From: Nannobrachium achirus
Lineage: Eukaryota > Chordata > Actinopteri > Myctophiformes > Myctophidae
DNA: 64,000 nucleotides
Assembly: GCA_963921795.1 (NCBI GenBank)
Contig: OY997644.1
Location: 4,543,022-4,607,021, forward strand
Direction of reading: 5' to 3'
Shown in pieces: positions 42,401-53,982 of the stretch. The position numbers were made by a program, and so were the translations under genes. The notes beneath the pieces are model-generated. The model was given only the letters and a program-made list of their open reading frames with translations. It was not told the DNA's origin and ran no database searches. Every line of letters starts with the position of its first letter. Position 1 is the first letter of the stretch.

Positions 42401-45400
42401 ACAGATGTCTTCCGCTCGAGTCAAAGCACGCGTGTAACAAGTTGCATGTCTTCAAACGAAACGAGTCATGACTTATGCCCGTTTGAAGTTTGAATTTTCA
42501 AACGCTTCGTATAGCGCCACCCTTTGGCCAATTGGAATAAGATTGGTTTCAGTGATATTTTGACTAACCCTCTACATCTTTGCCAAATGCCATGAACGCG
42601 TAACTTTGCATATATGATTTAGAGGCAAAAGAATAATTTGCATAAAACCGCAATATTGATTGAATTATTAAAAAATTATATTTCACTTTAAAAGAAATCC
42701 GACCAGACAGTTTGACCGTATTGGTCCAAAGTTCATGTGAAAAAAGTTTTGTGCACTTGACGCGAAAATCCCAGGAGGAGATAGATTTTTACTGTTTTTC
42801 ATATAATTCCGAATTGTGGGAGACCTAAAGGTCAGAGGTCAAAAGTTAGAGGGTAAAAGTTGTTTGGCATGAGGAGACGCATAAGTGTATACAGGTTTCA
42901 TGGCTGTATTTATAACACAGCATGAGCTATACCTGTTCAAAGATCGCACTTTCGAAAGCTTCCTACAGCGCCACCATTTGGCCGATTGCTGTAAAAAGTA
43001 ATAGCATACTTCGCCACAGTAAGCTGAACACATTGATGTTTTTATTTTCATTTTCTCACTAAGTATGTAGGAGTAGAAAGGAACCGAAGTTTTTTGATAC
43101 TTGATATGCCTGCCTAGTATAGAAATAATGACAATATCTAAAGTGTGCTCGCCTTATAGGCGAGCCCACAACTAGAAAAATATTGTTCCTTCGAAACAAT
43201 TGTGGGCTCGCTTCAAGCCGGAAAACAATGGCTATAAAAGTACAAAATGTCAAGATTGCAGGCAGTGCTCTCTTTGACGTTACTGACGTCAAAGATTGGT
43301 CCATTTTGTTCCAAAAATGTGTTGTGCAAAAGTTGACCCGCTGGTGGCGCTATAACAGGCCAATGTAAGAAGGGTGGTATCTGTTCCTTGACCTATTGGG
43401 AATGTGCTTGCAAGATTTCATGCACATTGCAGGCTGTGTTCATGATTTGAAGTGTTTTTGGCTTTGGCCACTTTATCGCTGCTTGCAGCTATATTCATTA
43501 TTATTATTTTTTTGTGTGTGTGTGTGTGCACTTCATAGGCATATTAGATAAAGGTCCTTAGATTGTGTGTAGAATGTTTCATGCAAATTGCAAAAAAAAA
43601 ATCCTAGCGGGTTTAAGCGTTTCACAAACTGCTCAAAATGATATAGCGCCCCCCTTTGGCCAATTGGGGTAAGATTGGTTTTAGTGATATTTGGACTAAC
43701 ACTCTACATCTTTGCCAAATGCCATGAACATGTTACTTTGCATGTATGATTTAGAGGCAGAAGAATAATTTGCATAAAACTGCAATATTCATTGAATTTA
43801 TTTAAAAAAGCATGTTTCAATTTTAAAGAAATCCGATCTGACAGATCTTTAGATATCGGTCCAAAGTTCACGTAAAAAAAGTTTTGTGCACGTGGAGCGA
43901 AAATTCCAGAATAAAAGCGGGTTTACGCGTTTTACAAACTGCTCAAAGTGGCGGAAAATCGAAGGGCGGAGCTTACTTAACAACGACACAGATGTCTTCC
44001 GCTTGAGTCAAAGCACGCGTGTAACAAGTTGCATGTCTTCAAACGAAACGAGTCATGACTTATGCCCGTTTGAAGTTTGAATTTTCAGACGCTTCGTATA
44101 GCGCCCCCCTTTGGCCGATTGGAATAAAATTGGTTTCAGTGATACTTTGACTAACCCTCCACATCTTTGCCAAATGCCATGAACGTGTAACTTTGCATGT
44201 ATGATTTAGAGGCCGAAGAATAATTTGCATAAAACCGCAATATTGATTGAATTATTAAAAAATTATATTTCCCTTTAAAAGACATCCGCCGAGACTAGTT
44301 TGACCGTATTGGTCCAAAGTTCATGTGAAAAAAGTTTCGTGCGCGTAACAAAAAAAACCCAGGAGGAGATAGATTTTTACTGTTTTTCATATAATTCCGA
44401 ATTGTGGGAGACCTAAAGGTCAGAGGTCAAAAGTTAGAGGGTAAAAGTTGTTCGGCATGAGGAGACGCATACGTGTATACGGGTTTCATGGCTGTACCTC
44501 AAACACAGCATGAGCTCTACCTGTTCAAAGTTCGCACTTTCGAAGGCTTCCTACAGCGCCACCATTTGGCCGATTGCTATAGAAAATAATAGCACACTTC
44601 GCCACTGTAAACTGAACACATTGATGTTTTTATTTTCATTTTCTCACTAAGTATGTAGGAGTAGAAAGGAACCGAAGTTTTTTGATACTTGCACTGACTG
44701 CCTGCCTAGTATAGAAATAATGACAATATCTAAAGTGTGCTCGCCTTATAGGCGAGCCCACAACTAGAAAAATATTGTTCCTTCGAAACAATTGTGGGCT
44801 CGCTTCAAGCCAGAAAACAATGGCTATAAAAGCACAAAACGTCAAGATCGCAGGCAGTGCTCTCTTTGACGTTACTGACGTCAAGATTGGTCCATTTTGT
44901 TCCAAAAATGTGTTATGCAAAAGTTGACCCGCTGGTGGCGCTATAACAGGCCAATGTGAGAAGGTTGGTATCTGTTCCTTGACCTATTGGGAATGTGCTT
45001 GCAAGATTTCACGCACATCCCAGGCTGTGTTCATGATTTGAGGTGTTTTTGGCTTTGGACACTTTATCGCTGCTTGCAGCTATATTTATTATTATTATTT
45101 TATAATTTTTTTGTGTGCACTTCATAGGCATGTTAGATAAAGGTCCTTAGATTGCGTGTAGAATGTTTCATGCAAATTACAAAAAAAATCCTAGAATAAA
45201 AACGGGTTTAAGCGTTTTACAAACTGCTCAAAATTATATAGCGCCCCCCTTTGGCCATTTGGGGTAAGATTGGTTTCAGTGATATTTGAACTAACCCTCT
45301 ACACTATTTTGTCATGAAAATGTGACTTTGCATGTATGTTTTAGAGGCAGAAGAATAATTTGCATAAAAATGCAATATTGTTTGAATTATTTAAAAAAGC

Positions 45401-46310
45401 ATGTTTCAATGTTAAAGAAATCCGATCTGACAGATCTTTAGATATCGGTCCAAAGTTCATGTAAAAAAAGTTTTGTGCACGTGACGCGAAAGTTCCAGAA
45501 TAAAAGCGGGTTTACGCGTTTTACAAACTGCTCAAAATGGCGGAAAATTGAAGGGCGGAGCTTACTTAACAACGACACAGATGTCTTCCGCTTGAGTCAA
45601 AGCACGCGTGTAACAAGTTGCATGTCTTCAAACGAAACGAGTCATGACTTATGCCCGTTTGAAGTTTGAATTTTCAGACGCTTCGTATAGCGCCCCCCTT
45701 TGGCCGATTGGAATAAAATTGGTTTCAGTGATACTTTGACTAACCCTCCACATCTTTGCCAAATGCCATGAACGTGTAACTTTGCATGTATGATTTAGAG
45801 GCCGAAGAATAATTTGCATAAAACCGCAATATTGATTGAATTATTAAAAAATGATATTTCACTTTAAAAGAAATCCACCGAGATAAATCTGACCGTATTG
45901 GTCCAAAGTTCATGTGAAAAAAGTTTTGTGCGCGTAACAAAAAAAACCCAGGAGGAGATAGATTTTTACTGTTTTTCATATAATTCCGAATTGTGGGAGA
46001 CCTAAAGGTCAGAGGTCAAAAGTTAGAGGGTAAAAGTTGTTCGGCATGAGGAGACGCATAAGTGTATACAGGTTTCATGGCTGTATGTATAACACAGCAT
46101 GAGCTATACCTGTTCAAAGTTCGCACTTTCGAAGGCTTCCTACAGCGCCACCATTTGGCCGATTGCTGTAAAAAGTAATAGCACACTTCGCCACTGTAAA
46201 CTGAACACATTGATGTTTTTATTTTCATTTTCTCACTAAGTATGTAGGAGTAGAAAGGAACCGAAGTTTTTTGATACTTGATATGACTGCCTGCCTGATA
46301 GATAAATAAA
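36432..46310 (+). repeat. Family B array, left part: six ~1.52-1.6-kb head-to-tail units
   Basis: ATTGTTCCTTCGAAACAATT recurs at about 36444, 37968, 39530, 41068, 43182 and 44777 (units ~1524, 1562, 1538, 1584 after subtracting an insertion, 1595). Each unit starts ACTAGAAAA(A)TATTG and, in the later units, ends with the hairpin GCTCGCCTTATAGGCGAGC. Each unit also contains ~450-bp sub-repeats, each carrying TAGCGCCMCCNTTTGGCC followed ~200 bp on by GGTCCAAAGTTCAYGTRAAA. Every unit contains GCTGCTTGCAGCTATA then (TTA)n. Short ORFs recurring in each unit (starting MFLRNNCGLASS) overlap the hairpin and have no homology I recognise. Confidence 0.9.
41389..41918 (+). mobile_element. Family A element, full-length insertion (~530 bp) in a family B unit
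   Basis: The other units read TTCATTATTATTATTTTTTT at this spot. Here a 530-bp block interrupts it, beginning GCGACCGTAGGTCGC and ending with the CTCCCGATTAGGGAG hairpin and TCTTACTGG(T). ATTATT sequence lies on both sides, so a short A/T duplication such as TTATT is likely but cannot be separated from the (TTA)n microsatellite. There is one hairpin at the left tip and two at the right. No protein is encoded. The interior is G/C rich. Confidence 0.85.
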
Positions 46311-46690
46311 CTAGAAGAGAAAATTTCTAAGAAATTTTAAGTGTGCCTGCAGCTCGCTAAGTCTGTGCAACCTTGTGTAGCGGTTGGTGTTAGCATTAGC
46401 GTTATTTCATTTGACGCAACCCGCGTGTCTGTATGACAAACGGTTCACGAGATCAAGGGTCACTTCCTGTTTGGTGAGGGGCACTTCCTGTTTGGCGAAA
46501 TAGGCCCCAATTAAGGTCATGGACGATTAATGAATTAAAGCTGCAAGCAGCGATGACCGGGCCCTCGCAGCTCTACCCACGTCACAAGGCCAGCAGCCAA
46601 TCAGAAACCAAACAGGAAGTCAGCCATTTCGACTAATTAGTGGCGTTTTGGAGCATTTTTGGCCGTTATGACGGGTCGCACTTTAACGAC
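46311..46690. repeat. Third repeat family with AGCTGCAAGCAGCGATGA
   Basis: Sequence unlike family B apart from AGCTGCAAGCAGCGATGA near 46541, the reverse of the TCGCTGCTTGCAGCT block in every family B unit. CACTTCCTGTTTGGYGA is repeated at 46462, 46485 and later at 47129 and 47678. GACAAACGGTTCA(C/T)GAG is shared with the following block. Confidence 0.65.
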
Positions 46691-47075
46691 AGTTTTTTGA
46701 GAAAAAATTGTTTTGTGAGAAAAAAAAAATTTGAGAAAAAAACTTTTTTGAGAAAAAGAAATTTTGAAAAAAAAAATGTGAGAAAAAAAAATTTTGAGAA
46801 AAAAAAATGTGAGAAAAAAAAAATTTGAGAAAAAAAAATTTTGAGAAAAAAAATTTGAGAAAAAAAAAATGTTGAGAAAAAAAAATGTGAGGAAAAAATT
46901 TTTTTGAGAAAAAAAAATTTTGAGAAAAAAAAAATTTGTAGAAAAAAAAAATTGAGAAAAAAAAATTTGAGAAAAAAAAATTTTTGAGAAAAAAGAATTT
47001 GAGAAAAAAAATTTTGAGAAAAAAAAAATTTGAGAAAAAAAAAATTTGAGAAAAAAAAATTGAGAAAAAAAGAAA
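46688..47075. repeat. TTTTGAGAAAAAAAA minisatellite, array 1
   Basis: About 25 units of TTTGAGAAAAAAAA-type, 13-17 bp each, with variants GTGAG and TTGAAA. One strand is almost pure purine apart from T runs. Both strands give long Phe/Lys-rich ORFs that are repeat translations. Confidence 0.92.
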
Positions 47076-47850
47076 AGGTATGACACCAGCCGCGAGTCTG
47101 TACGACAAACGGTTCATGAGTTATAGAGGCACTTCCTGTTTGGTGAAGGGCACTTCCTGTTAAAGAGGGGGCGGGGCTTAATCAATTACAGCTTATCCCT
47201 ATTGGTCGGAAAAAGACCAAAGTTGTGTGAGCATTTTACATTTTAAATGACGTTGCTAGGCAAAAGTATGGCAGAGTTATGTGGCGCCAAAGTTTCTGGG
47301 AAAAAAAAATTTGAGAAAAAAAAAATTGAGAAAAAAAAAATTTGAGAAAAAAAAAATTTGAGAAAAAAAATGTTGAGAAAAAAAAAAATTTGAGAAAAAA
47401 AATGTTTTGAGAAAAAAAATGTTTTGAGAAAAAAAATTTGAGAAAAAATTTTTTTTGAGAAAAAAATTTTTTGAGAAAAAAAAATTTGGGGAAAAAAAAA
47501 TTGAGAAAAAAAAAATTGAGAAAAAAAAATTTTTGAGAAAAAAAATTTTGAGAAAAAAAATTTTGAGAAAAAAAAATTTGAGAAAAAAAAAATTTGAGAA
47601 AAAAAAATTGAGAAAAAAAGAAAAGGTATGACACCAGCCGCGAGTCTGTACGACAAACGGTTCATGAGTTATAGAGGCACTTCCTGTTTGGTGAAGGGCA
47701 CTTCCTGTTAAAGAGGGGGCGGGGCTTAATCAATTACAGCTCATCCCTATTGGTCGGAAAAAGACCAAAGTTGTGTGAGCATTTTACATTTTAAATGACG
47801 TTGCTAGGCAAAAGTATGGCAGAGTTATGTGGCGCCAAAGTTTCTGGGTT
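47076..47850. repeat. ~549-bp tandem duplication including a second TTTGAGAAAAAAA array
   Basis: AAAGGTATGACACCAGCCGC begins at about 47074 and again at about 47623. The intervening segment (GACAAACGGTTCATGAG, GAGGGGGCGGGGCTTAATCA, to CGCCAAAGTTTCTGGG) is nearly identical in both. A second minisatellite (about 47299-47620) fills the first copy; in the second copy GTTTCTGGG continues into different sequence. Confidence 0.88.
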
Positions 47851-48215
47851 TTTTTCGGAGTCCCCCATTCAAAGTCAATGGAGTTTTTGGGCGTTGTTTT
47901 TTGCGGATTACATCGCAATCGTAAAGCGGATCGGAAAGAAAAGTAATAGCACACCATTCCCGGCCGAGCCGCACATTTTGATGTATATATTGCGGGGGTG
48001 GCGTAAATCGTGCGGCAGTTATTACGTGCCGAAGTTTCCCCCATTCTAAGTCAATGGGGTTTTTTGGCGTCGTTTTTTGCGAATTACGTCGCAATGGTAA
48101 CGCGGATCGGAAAGAAAAGTAATAGCAACCTATTCCCGGCCGAGCCGCACGTTTTGATGTATATATTGCGGCGGTGGCGTAAATTGTGCGGCAGTTATTA
48201 CGTGCAGAAATTCGT
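47851..48215. repeat. ~178-bp tandem repeat, two copies
   Basis: AAGTCAATGG(A/G)GTTTTTNGGCG, CGGATCGGAAAGAAAAGTAA, CCCGGCCGAGCCGCAC and TTGATGTATATATTGCGG each occur twice about 178-180 bp apart. It is followed by TTAATTAATTAATTAATGA. Confidence 0.88.
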
Positions 48216-48682
48216 GGCGAAAGACTTAATTAATTAATTAATGACTTAAGTATGGCGGATTACAATAAGTGTTTTGCCATTGCGTTGCATGGCAGGCACA
48301 CTTAATAATGACAATATCTAAAGTGTGCTCGCCTTATAGGCGAGCCCACAACTAGAAAAATATTGTTCCTTCGAAACAATTGTGGGCTCGCTTCAAGCCA
48401 GAAAACAATGGCTATAAAAGTACAAAATGTCAAGATCGCAGGCAGTGCTCACTTTGACGTTACTGACGTCAAAGATTGGTCCATTTTGTTCCAAAAATGT
48501 GTTATGCAAAAGTTGACCCGCTGGTGGCGCTATAACAGGCCAATGTGAGAAGGGTGGTATCTGTTCCTTGACCTATTGGGAATGTGCTTGCAAGATTTCA
48601 CGCACATTGCAGGCTGTGTACATGATTTGAGGTGTTTTTGGCTTTGGCCACTTTATCGCTGCTTGCAGCTAGATTTATTATT

Positions 48683-50262
48683 ATTGTGGGCTCGCCTATA
48701 AAGGCGAGCACACTTTAGATGTTGTCATTATTTATCTATCAGTCATATCATGCATACTGTAGACGGGAACTTCGGTTCCTTTCTACTCCTACATACTTAG
48801 TGAGAAAATGAAAATAAAAACATCAATGTGTTCAGCTTACAGTGGCGAAGTGTGCTATTATTTTATACAGCAATCGGCCAAATGGTGGCGCTGTAGGAAG
48901 CCTTCGAAAGTGCGAACTTTGAACAGGGATAGCTCATGCTGTGTTTTAGGTACAGCCATGAAACCTGTATACATGTATGCGTCTCCTCATGCCGAACAAC
49001 TTTTACCCTCTAACTTTTGACCTCTGACCTTTAGGTCTCCCACAATTCGGAATAATATGAAAAACAGTAAAAATCTATCTCCTCCTGGGTTTTTTTCGTT
49101 ACGCGCACAAAACTTTTTTCACATGAACTTTGGACCAATACGGTCAGATTTATCTCGGCGGATTTCTTTTAAAGTGAAATATAATTTTTTAATAATTCAA
49201 TCAATATTGCGGTTTTATGGAAATTATTCTTCGGCCTCTAAATCATACATGCAAAGTTACACGTTCATGGCATTTGGCAAAGATGTGGAGGGTTAGTCAA
49301 AGTATCACCGAAACCAATTTTATTCCAATCGGCCAAAGGGGGGCGCTATACGAAGCGTTTGAAAATTCAAACTTCAAACGGGCATAAGTCATGACTCGTT
49401 TTGTTTGAAGACATGCAACTTGTTACACGCGTGCTTTGACTCAAGCGGAAGACATCTGTGTCGTTGTTAAGTAAGCTCCGCCCTTAAATTTTCCGCCATT
49501 TTGAGCAGTTTGTAAAACTGCTCAAAATGGAATTTTCGCTCCACGTGCACAAAACTTTTTTTACGTGAACTTTGGACCAATCTCTAAAGATCTGTCAGAT
49601 AGGATTTCTTTAAAATTTATTTTTTAATAAATTCAATGAATATTGCAGTTTTATGCAAATTATTCTTCTGCCTCTAAATCATACATGCAAAGTAACATGT
49701 TCATGGCATTTGGCAAAGATGTAGAGTGTTAGTCCAAATATCACTAAAACCAATCTTACCCCAATTGGCCAAACGGGGGCGCTATATCATTTTGAGCAGT
49801 TTGTGAAACGCTTAAACCTGTTAGGATTTCTTTAGCAATTTGCATGAAACATTCTACACACTATCTAAGGACCTTTATCTAATATGCCTATGAAGTGCAC
49901 ACACACACACACACACACAAAAATATTATAATAATAAATATAGCTGCAAGCAGCGATAAAGTGGCCAAAGCCAAAAACACCTCAAATCATGAACACAGCC
50001 TGCAATGTGCGTGAAATCTTGCAAGCACATTCCCAATAGGTCAAGGAACAGATACCACCCTTCTCACATTGGCCTGTTATAGCGCCACCAGCGGGTCAAC
50101 TTTTGCATAACAATTTTTTGGAACAAAATGGACCAATCTTTGACGTCAGTAACGTCAAAGTGAGCACTGCCTGCGATCTTGACATTTTGTGATTTTATAG
50201 CCATTGTTTTCTGGCTTGAAGCGAGCCCACAATTGTTTCGAAGGAACAATATTTGTCTAGTT
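48683..50262 (-). mobile_element. Inverted family B unit inserted in another family B unit
   Basis: About 1.58 kb in reverse orientation, from TGTGGGCTCGCCTATAAAGG (hairpin CTCGCCTATAAAGGCGAG) to GAAGGAACAATATTTGTCTAG. It interrupts GCTAGATTTATTATT^TTATTTTATATTTT, which is intact at about 51781-51808. This behaves like transposition of a unit into the (TTA)n of a sibling unit. Confidence 0.8.
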
Positions 50263-52997
50263 ATTTTATATTTTTTTTGTGTGCACTTCATAGGCATGTT
50301 AGATAAAGGTCCTTAGATTGCGTGTAGAATGTTTCATGCAAATTGCAAAAAAAATCCTAGAATAAAAATGGGTTTAAGCGTTTTACAAACTGCTCAAAAT
50401 TATATAGCGCCCCCCTTTGGCCATTTGGGGTAAGATTGGTTTCAGTGATATTTGAACTAACCCTCTACACTATTTTGTCATGAAAATGTGACTTTGTATG
50501 TATGTTTTAGAGGCAGAAGAATAATTTGCATAAAACTGCAATATTGTTTGAATTATTTAAAAAAGCATGTTTCAATGTTAAAGAAATCCGATCTGACAGA
50601 TCTTTAGATATCGGTCCAAAGTTCACGTAAAAAAAGTTTTGTGCACGTGACGCGAAAATTCCAGAATAAAAGCGGATTTACGCGTTTTACAAACTGCTCA
50701 AAATGGCGGAAAATCGAAGGGCGGAGCTTACTTAACAACAACACAGATGTCTTCCGCTTGAGTCAAAGCACGCGTGTAACAAGTTGCATGTCTTCAAACG
50801 AAACGAGTCATGACTTATGCCTGTTTGAAGTTTGAATTTTCAGACGCTTCGTATAGCGCCCCCCTTTGGCCAATTGGAATAAAATTGGTTTCAGTGATAC
50901 TTTGACTAACCCTCCACATCTTTGCCAAATGCCATGAACGTGTAACTTTGCATGTATGATTTAGAGGCCGAAGAATAATTTGCATAAAACCGCAACATAT
51001 ATTGAATTATTAAAAAATCATTATTTAACGTACAAACTTCTCACCACATAGCCTGTGTAGATATAGGTTCAAAGTTCATGTGAAAAAAAGTTTCGTGCAC
51101 TTGACGCGAAAATCCCAGGAGGAGATAGATTTTTACTGTTTTTCATATAATTCCGAATTGTGGGAGACCTAAAGGTCAGAGGTCAAAAGTTAGAGGGTAA
51201 AAGTTGTTCGGCATGAGGAGACGCATACGTGTATACAGGTTTCATGGCTGTACCTAAAACACAGCATGAGCTATACCTGTTCAAAGATCGCACTTTCGAA
51301 GGCTTCCTACAGCGCCACCATTTGGCCGATTGCTATAGAAAATGATAGCACACTTCGCCACTGTAAACTGAACACATTGATGTTTTTATTTTCATTTTCT
51401 CACTAAGTATGTAGGAGTAGAAAGGAACCGAAAATCCCGTCTACTTACTAGATAAATAAATAACTAGAAAAATATTGTTCCTTCGAAACAATTGTGGGCT
51501 CGCTTCAAGCCAGAAAACAATGGCTATAAAAGTACAAAATGTCAAGATCGCAGGCAGTGCTCACTTTGACGTTACTGACGTCAAAGATTGGTCCATTTTG
51601 TTCCAAAAATGTGTTATGCAAAAGTTGACCCGCTGGTGGCGCTATAACAGGCCAATGTGAGAAGGGTGGTATCTGTTCCTTGACCTATTGGGAATGTGCT
51701 TGCAAGATTTCACGCACATTGCAGGCTGTGTTCATGATTTGAGGTGTTTTTGGCTTTGGCCACTTTATCGCTGCTTGCAGCTAGATTTATTATTATTATT
51801 TTATATTTTTTTGTGTGCACTTCATAGGCATGTTAGATAAAGGTCCTTAGATTGCGTGTAGAATGTTTCATGCAAATTGCAAAAAAAATCCTAGAATAAA
51901 AACGGGTTTAAGCGTTTTACAAACTGCTCAAAATTATATAGCGCCCCCCTTTGGCCATTTGGGGTAAGATTGGTTTCAGTGATATTTGAACTAACCCTCT
52001 ACACTATTTTGTCATGAAAATGTGACTTTGTATGTATGTTTTAGAGGCAGAAGAATAATTTGCATAAAACTGCAATATTGTTTGAATTATTTAAAAAAGC
52101 ATGTTTCAATGTTAAAGAAATCCGATCTGACAGATCTTTAGATATCGGTCCAAAGTTCACGTAAAAAAAGTTTTGTGCACGTGACGCGAAAATTCCAGAA
52201 TAAAAGCGGGTTTACGCGTTTTACAAACTGCTCAAAATGGCGGAAAATCGAAGGGCGGAGCTTACTTAACAACAACACAGATGTCTTCCGCTTGTGTCAA
52301 AGCACGCGTGTAACAAGTTGCATGTCTTCAAACGAAACGAGTCATGACTTATGCCTGTTTGAAGTTTGAATTTTCAGACGCTTCGTATAGCGCCCCCCTT
52401 TGGCCAATTGGAATAAAATTGGTTTCAGTGATACTTTGACTAACCCTCCACATCTTTGCCAAATGCCATGAACGTGTAACTTTGCATGTATGATTTAGAG
52501 GCCGAAGAATAATTTGCATAAAACCGCAACATATATTGAATTATTAAAAAATCATTATTTAACGTACAAACTTCTCACCACATAGCCTGTGTAGATATAG
52601 GTTCAAAGTTCATGTGAAAAAAAGTTTCGTGCACTTGACGCGAAAATCCCAGGAGGAGATAGATTTTTACTGTTTTTCATATAATTCCGAATTGTGGGAG
52701 ACCTAAAGGTCAGAGGTCAAAAGTTAGAGGGTAAAAGTTGTTCGGCATGAGGAGACGCATACGTGTATACAGGTTTCATGGCTGTACCTAAAACACAGCA
52801 TGAGCTATACCTGTTCAAAGATCGCACTTTCGAAGGCTTCCTACAGCGCCACCATTTGGCCGATTGCTATAGAAAATGATAGCACACTTCGCCACTGTAA
52901 ACTGAACACATTGATGTTTTTATTTTCATTTTCTCACTAAGTATGTAGGAGTAGAAAGGAACCGAAAATCCCGTCTACTTACTAGATAAATAAATAA

Positions 52998-53118
52998 TGA
53001 CAATATCTAAAGTGTGCTCGCCAGGTACTGGCGAGCCCACAATGACAATATCTAAAGTGTGCTCGCCAGGTACTGGCGAGCCCACAAATATTGACAATAT
53101 CTAAAGTGTGCTCGCCTG
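52998..53118 (+). repeat. Triplicated terminal hairpin module of family B
   Basis: TGACAATATCTAAAGTGTGC begins at 52998, 53043 and 53092. The first two continue with the perfect 8-bp hairpin CTCGCCAGGTACTGGCGAG and CCCACAA. The third breaks off in the first arm (CTCGCCTG), exactly where the segmental duplication begins. Confidence 0.92.
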
Positions 53119-53342
53119 TTTTCAAATTCACATGCCACCAAAGAACACATGGTGTGACTTATTTATCTCTGCCAGCTTCCTTCTATACTATCCCACCAAT
53201 TAACAGCATTTATAATCTATTATTTTAAACAGGTAAGAGTTCTAATGTATTATCTTTGTACAGTTAACCGTTATAATGTATTATTTTATACAGGTAAAGG
53301 ACAACAGCTAAGGCAAAACTGGTCTGTCATTGTTGATTCTTG

Positions 53343-53345
<3 letters not shown>

Positions 53346-53433
<88 letters not shown>

Positions 53434-53435
53434 AT

Positions 53436-53527
<92 letters not shown>
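53346..53527. repeat. (CT)n then (CA)n compound microsatellite
   Basis: About 45 CT units with two interruptions (TTTCTC, TATCTC), then about 45 CA units, ending AAACAAACACACACAG. The counterpart in copy 2 is 59337-59483. Confidence 0.97.
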
Positions 53528-53531
<4 letters not shown>

Positions 53532-53982
53532 AACACACACAGTGATTGCTATTGGTCAGTTGGTTTTGACCAGTGATCCTAACCCTAACCTCTATGGAAG
53601 TGTTGCCACTCAGACAATTAGAAGTAAATGTCTGAATGGCAGCATGTCTGAATGGAGAGCGGACCCCCGGCCATCCTACCTTGACCCAGAAAAAGCTTGT
53701 TGTTGTGTTTCTATTATCTGTGAAGCAAATTTTGGTTGTTGTTTGTGTTGTTATTACGTACTGTAATGGGCTGGGTATGTATGAAGGCGACTGGGTTTTT
53801 TGAAGACCATAGCCCTGAAACAGCTGGAATTCTGGGAATGTACAGTATGTATGTGGGTGACTTCATTAACGGGTGAAGACATTAGGGACATGAGGCCAGC
53901 AGCACACAGCACCTTGTGGCGTGCTCTGCTTGCCTGAGGCGTGAGGAGCTAGTTGGCACCTCGACAGAGTGCAGTTCTAGTT

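Larger units (their letters stand above)
48302..53118 (+). repeat. Family B array, right part: one interrupted unit, one complete unit and terminal hairpins
   Basis: Begins with the boundary hairpin GCTCGCCTTATAGGCGAGC at about 48325. A unit starting at 48353 is split at its ATTATT site by an inverted copy (48683-50262) and continues at 50263. The last complete unit runs from about 51465. The two direct units are nearly identical from 50.28 and 51.80 kb on. The array ends in three copies of the terminal hairpin module. Confidence 0.88.

Noticed and set aside
46637-47665. Long Phe-rich or Lys-rich ORFs on both strands
   Set aside because: They are translations of the TTTGAGAAAAAAA minisatellite.
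36445-51660. Recurring ~61-codon ORF (MFLRNNCGLASS...) in each family B unit as a conserved small protein
   Set aside because: It starts inside the terminal hairpin, is truncated or shifted in several units, and its conservation is that of the whole DNA repeat.
53578-53592. Interstitial telomere repeat (CCTAACCCTAACC)
   Set aside because: Only two units, within ordinary duplicated sequence.
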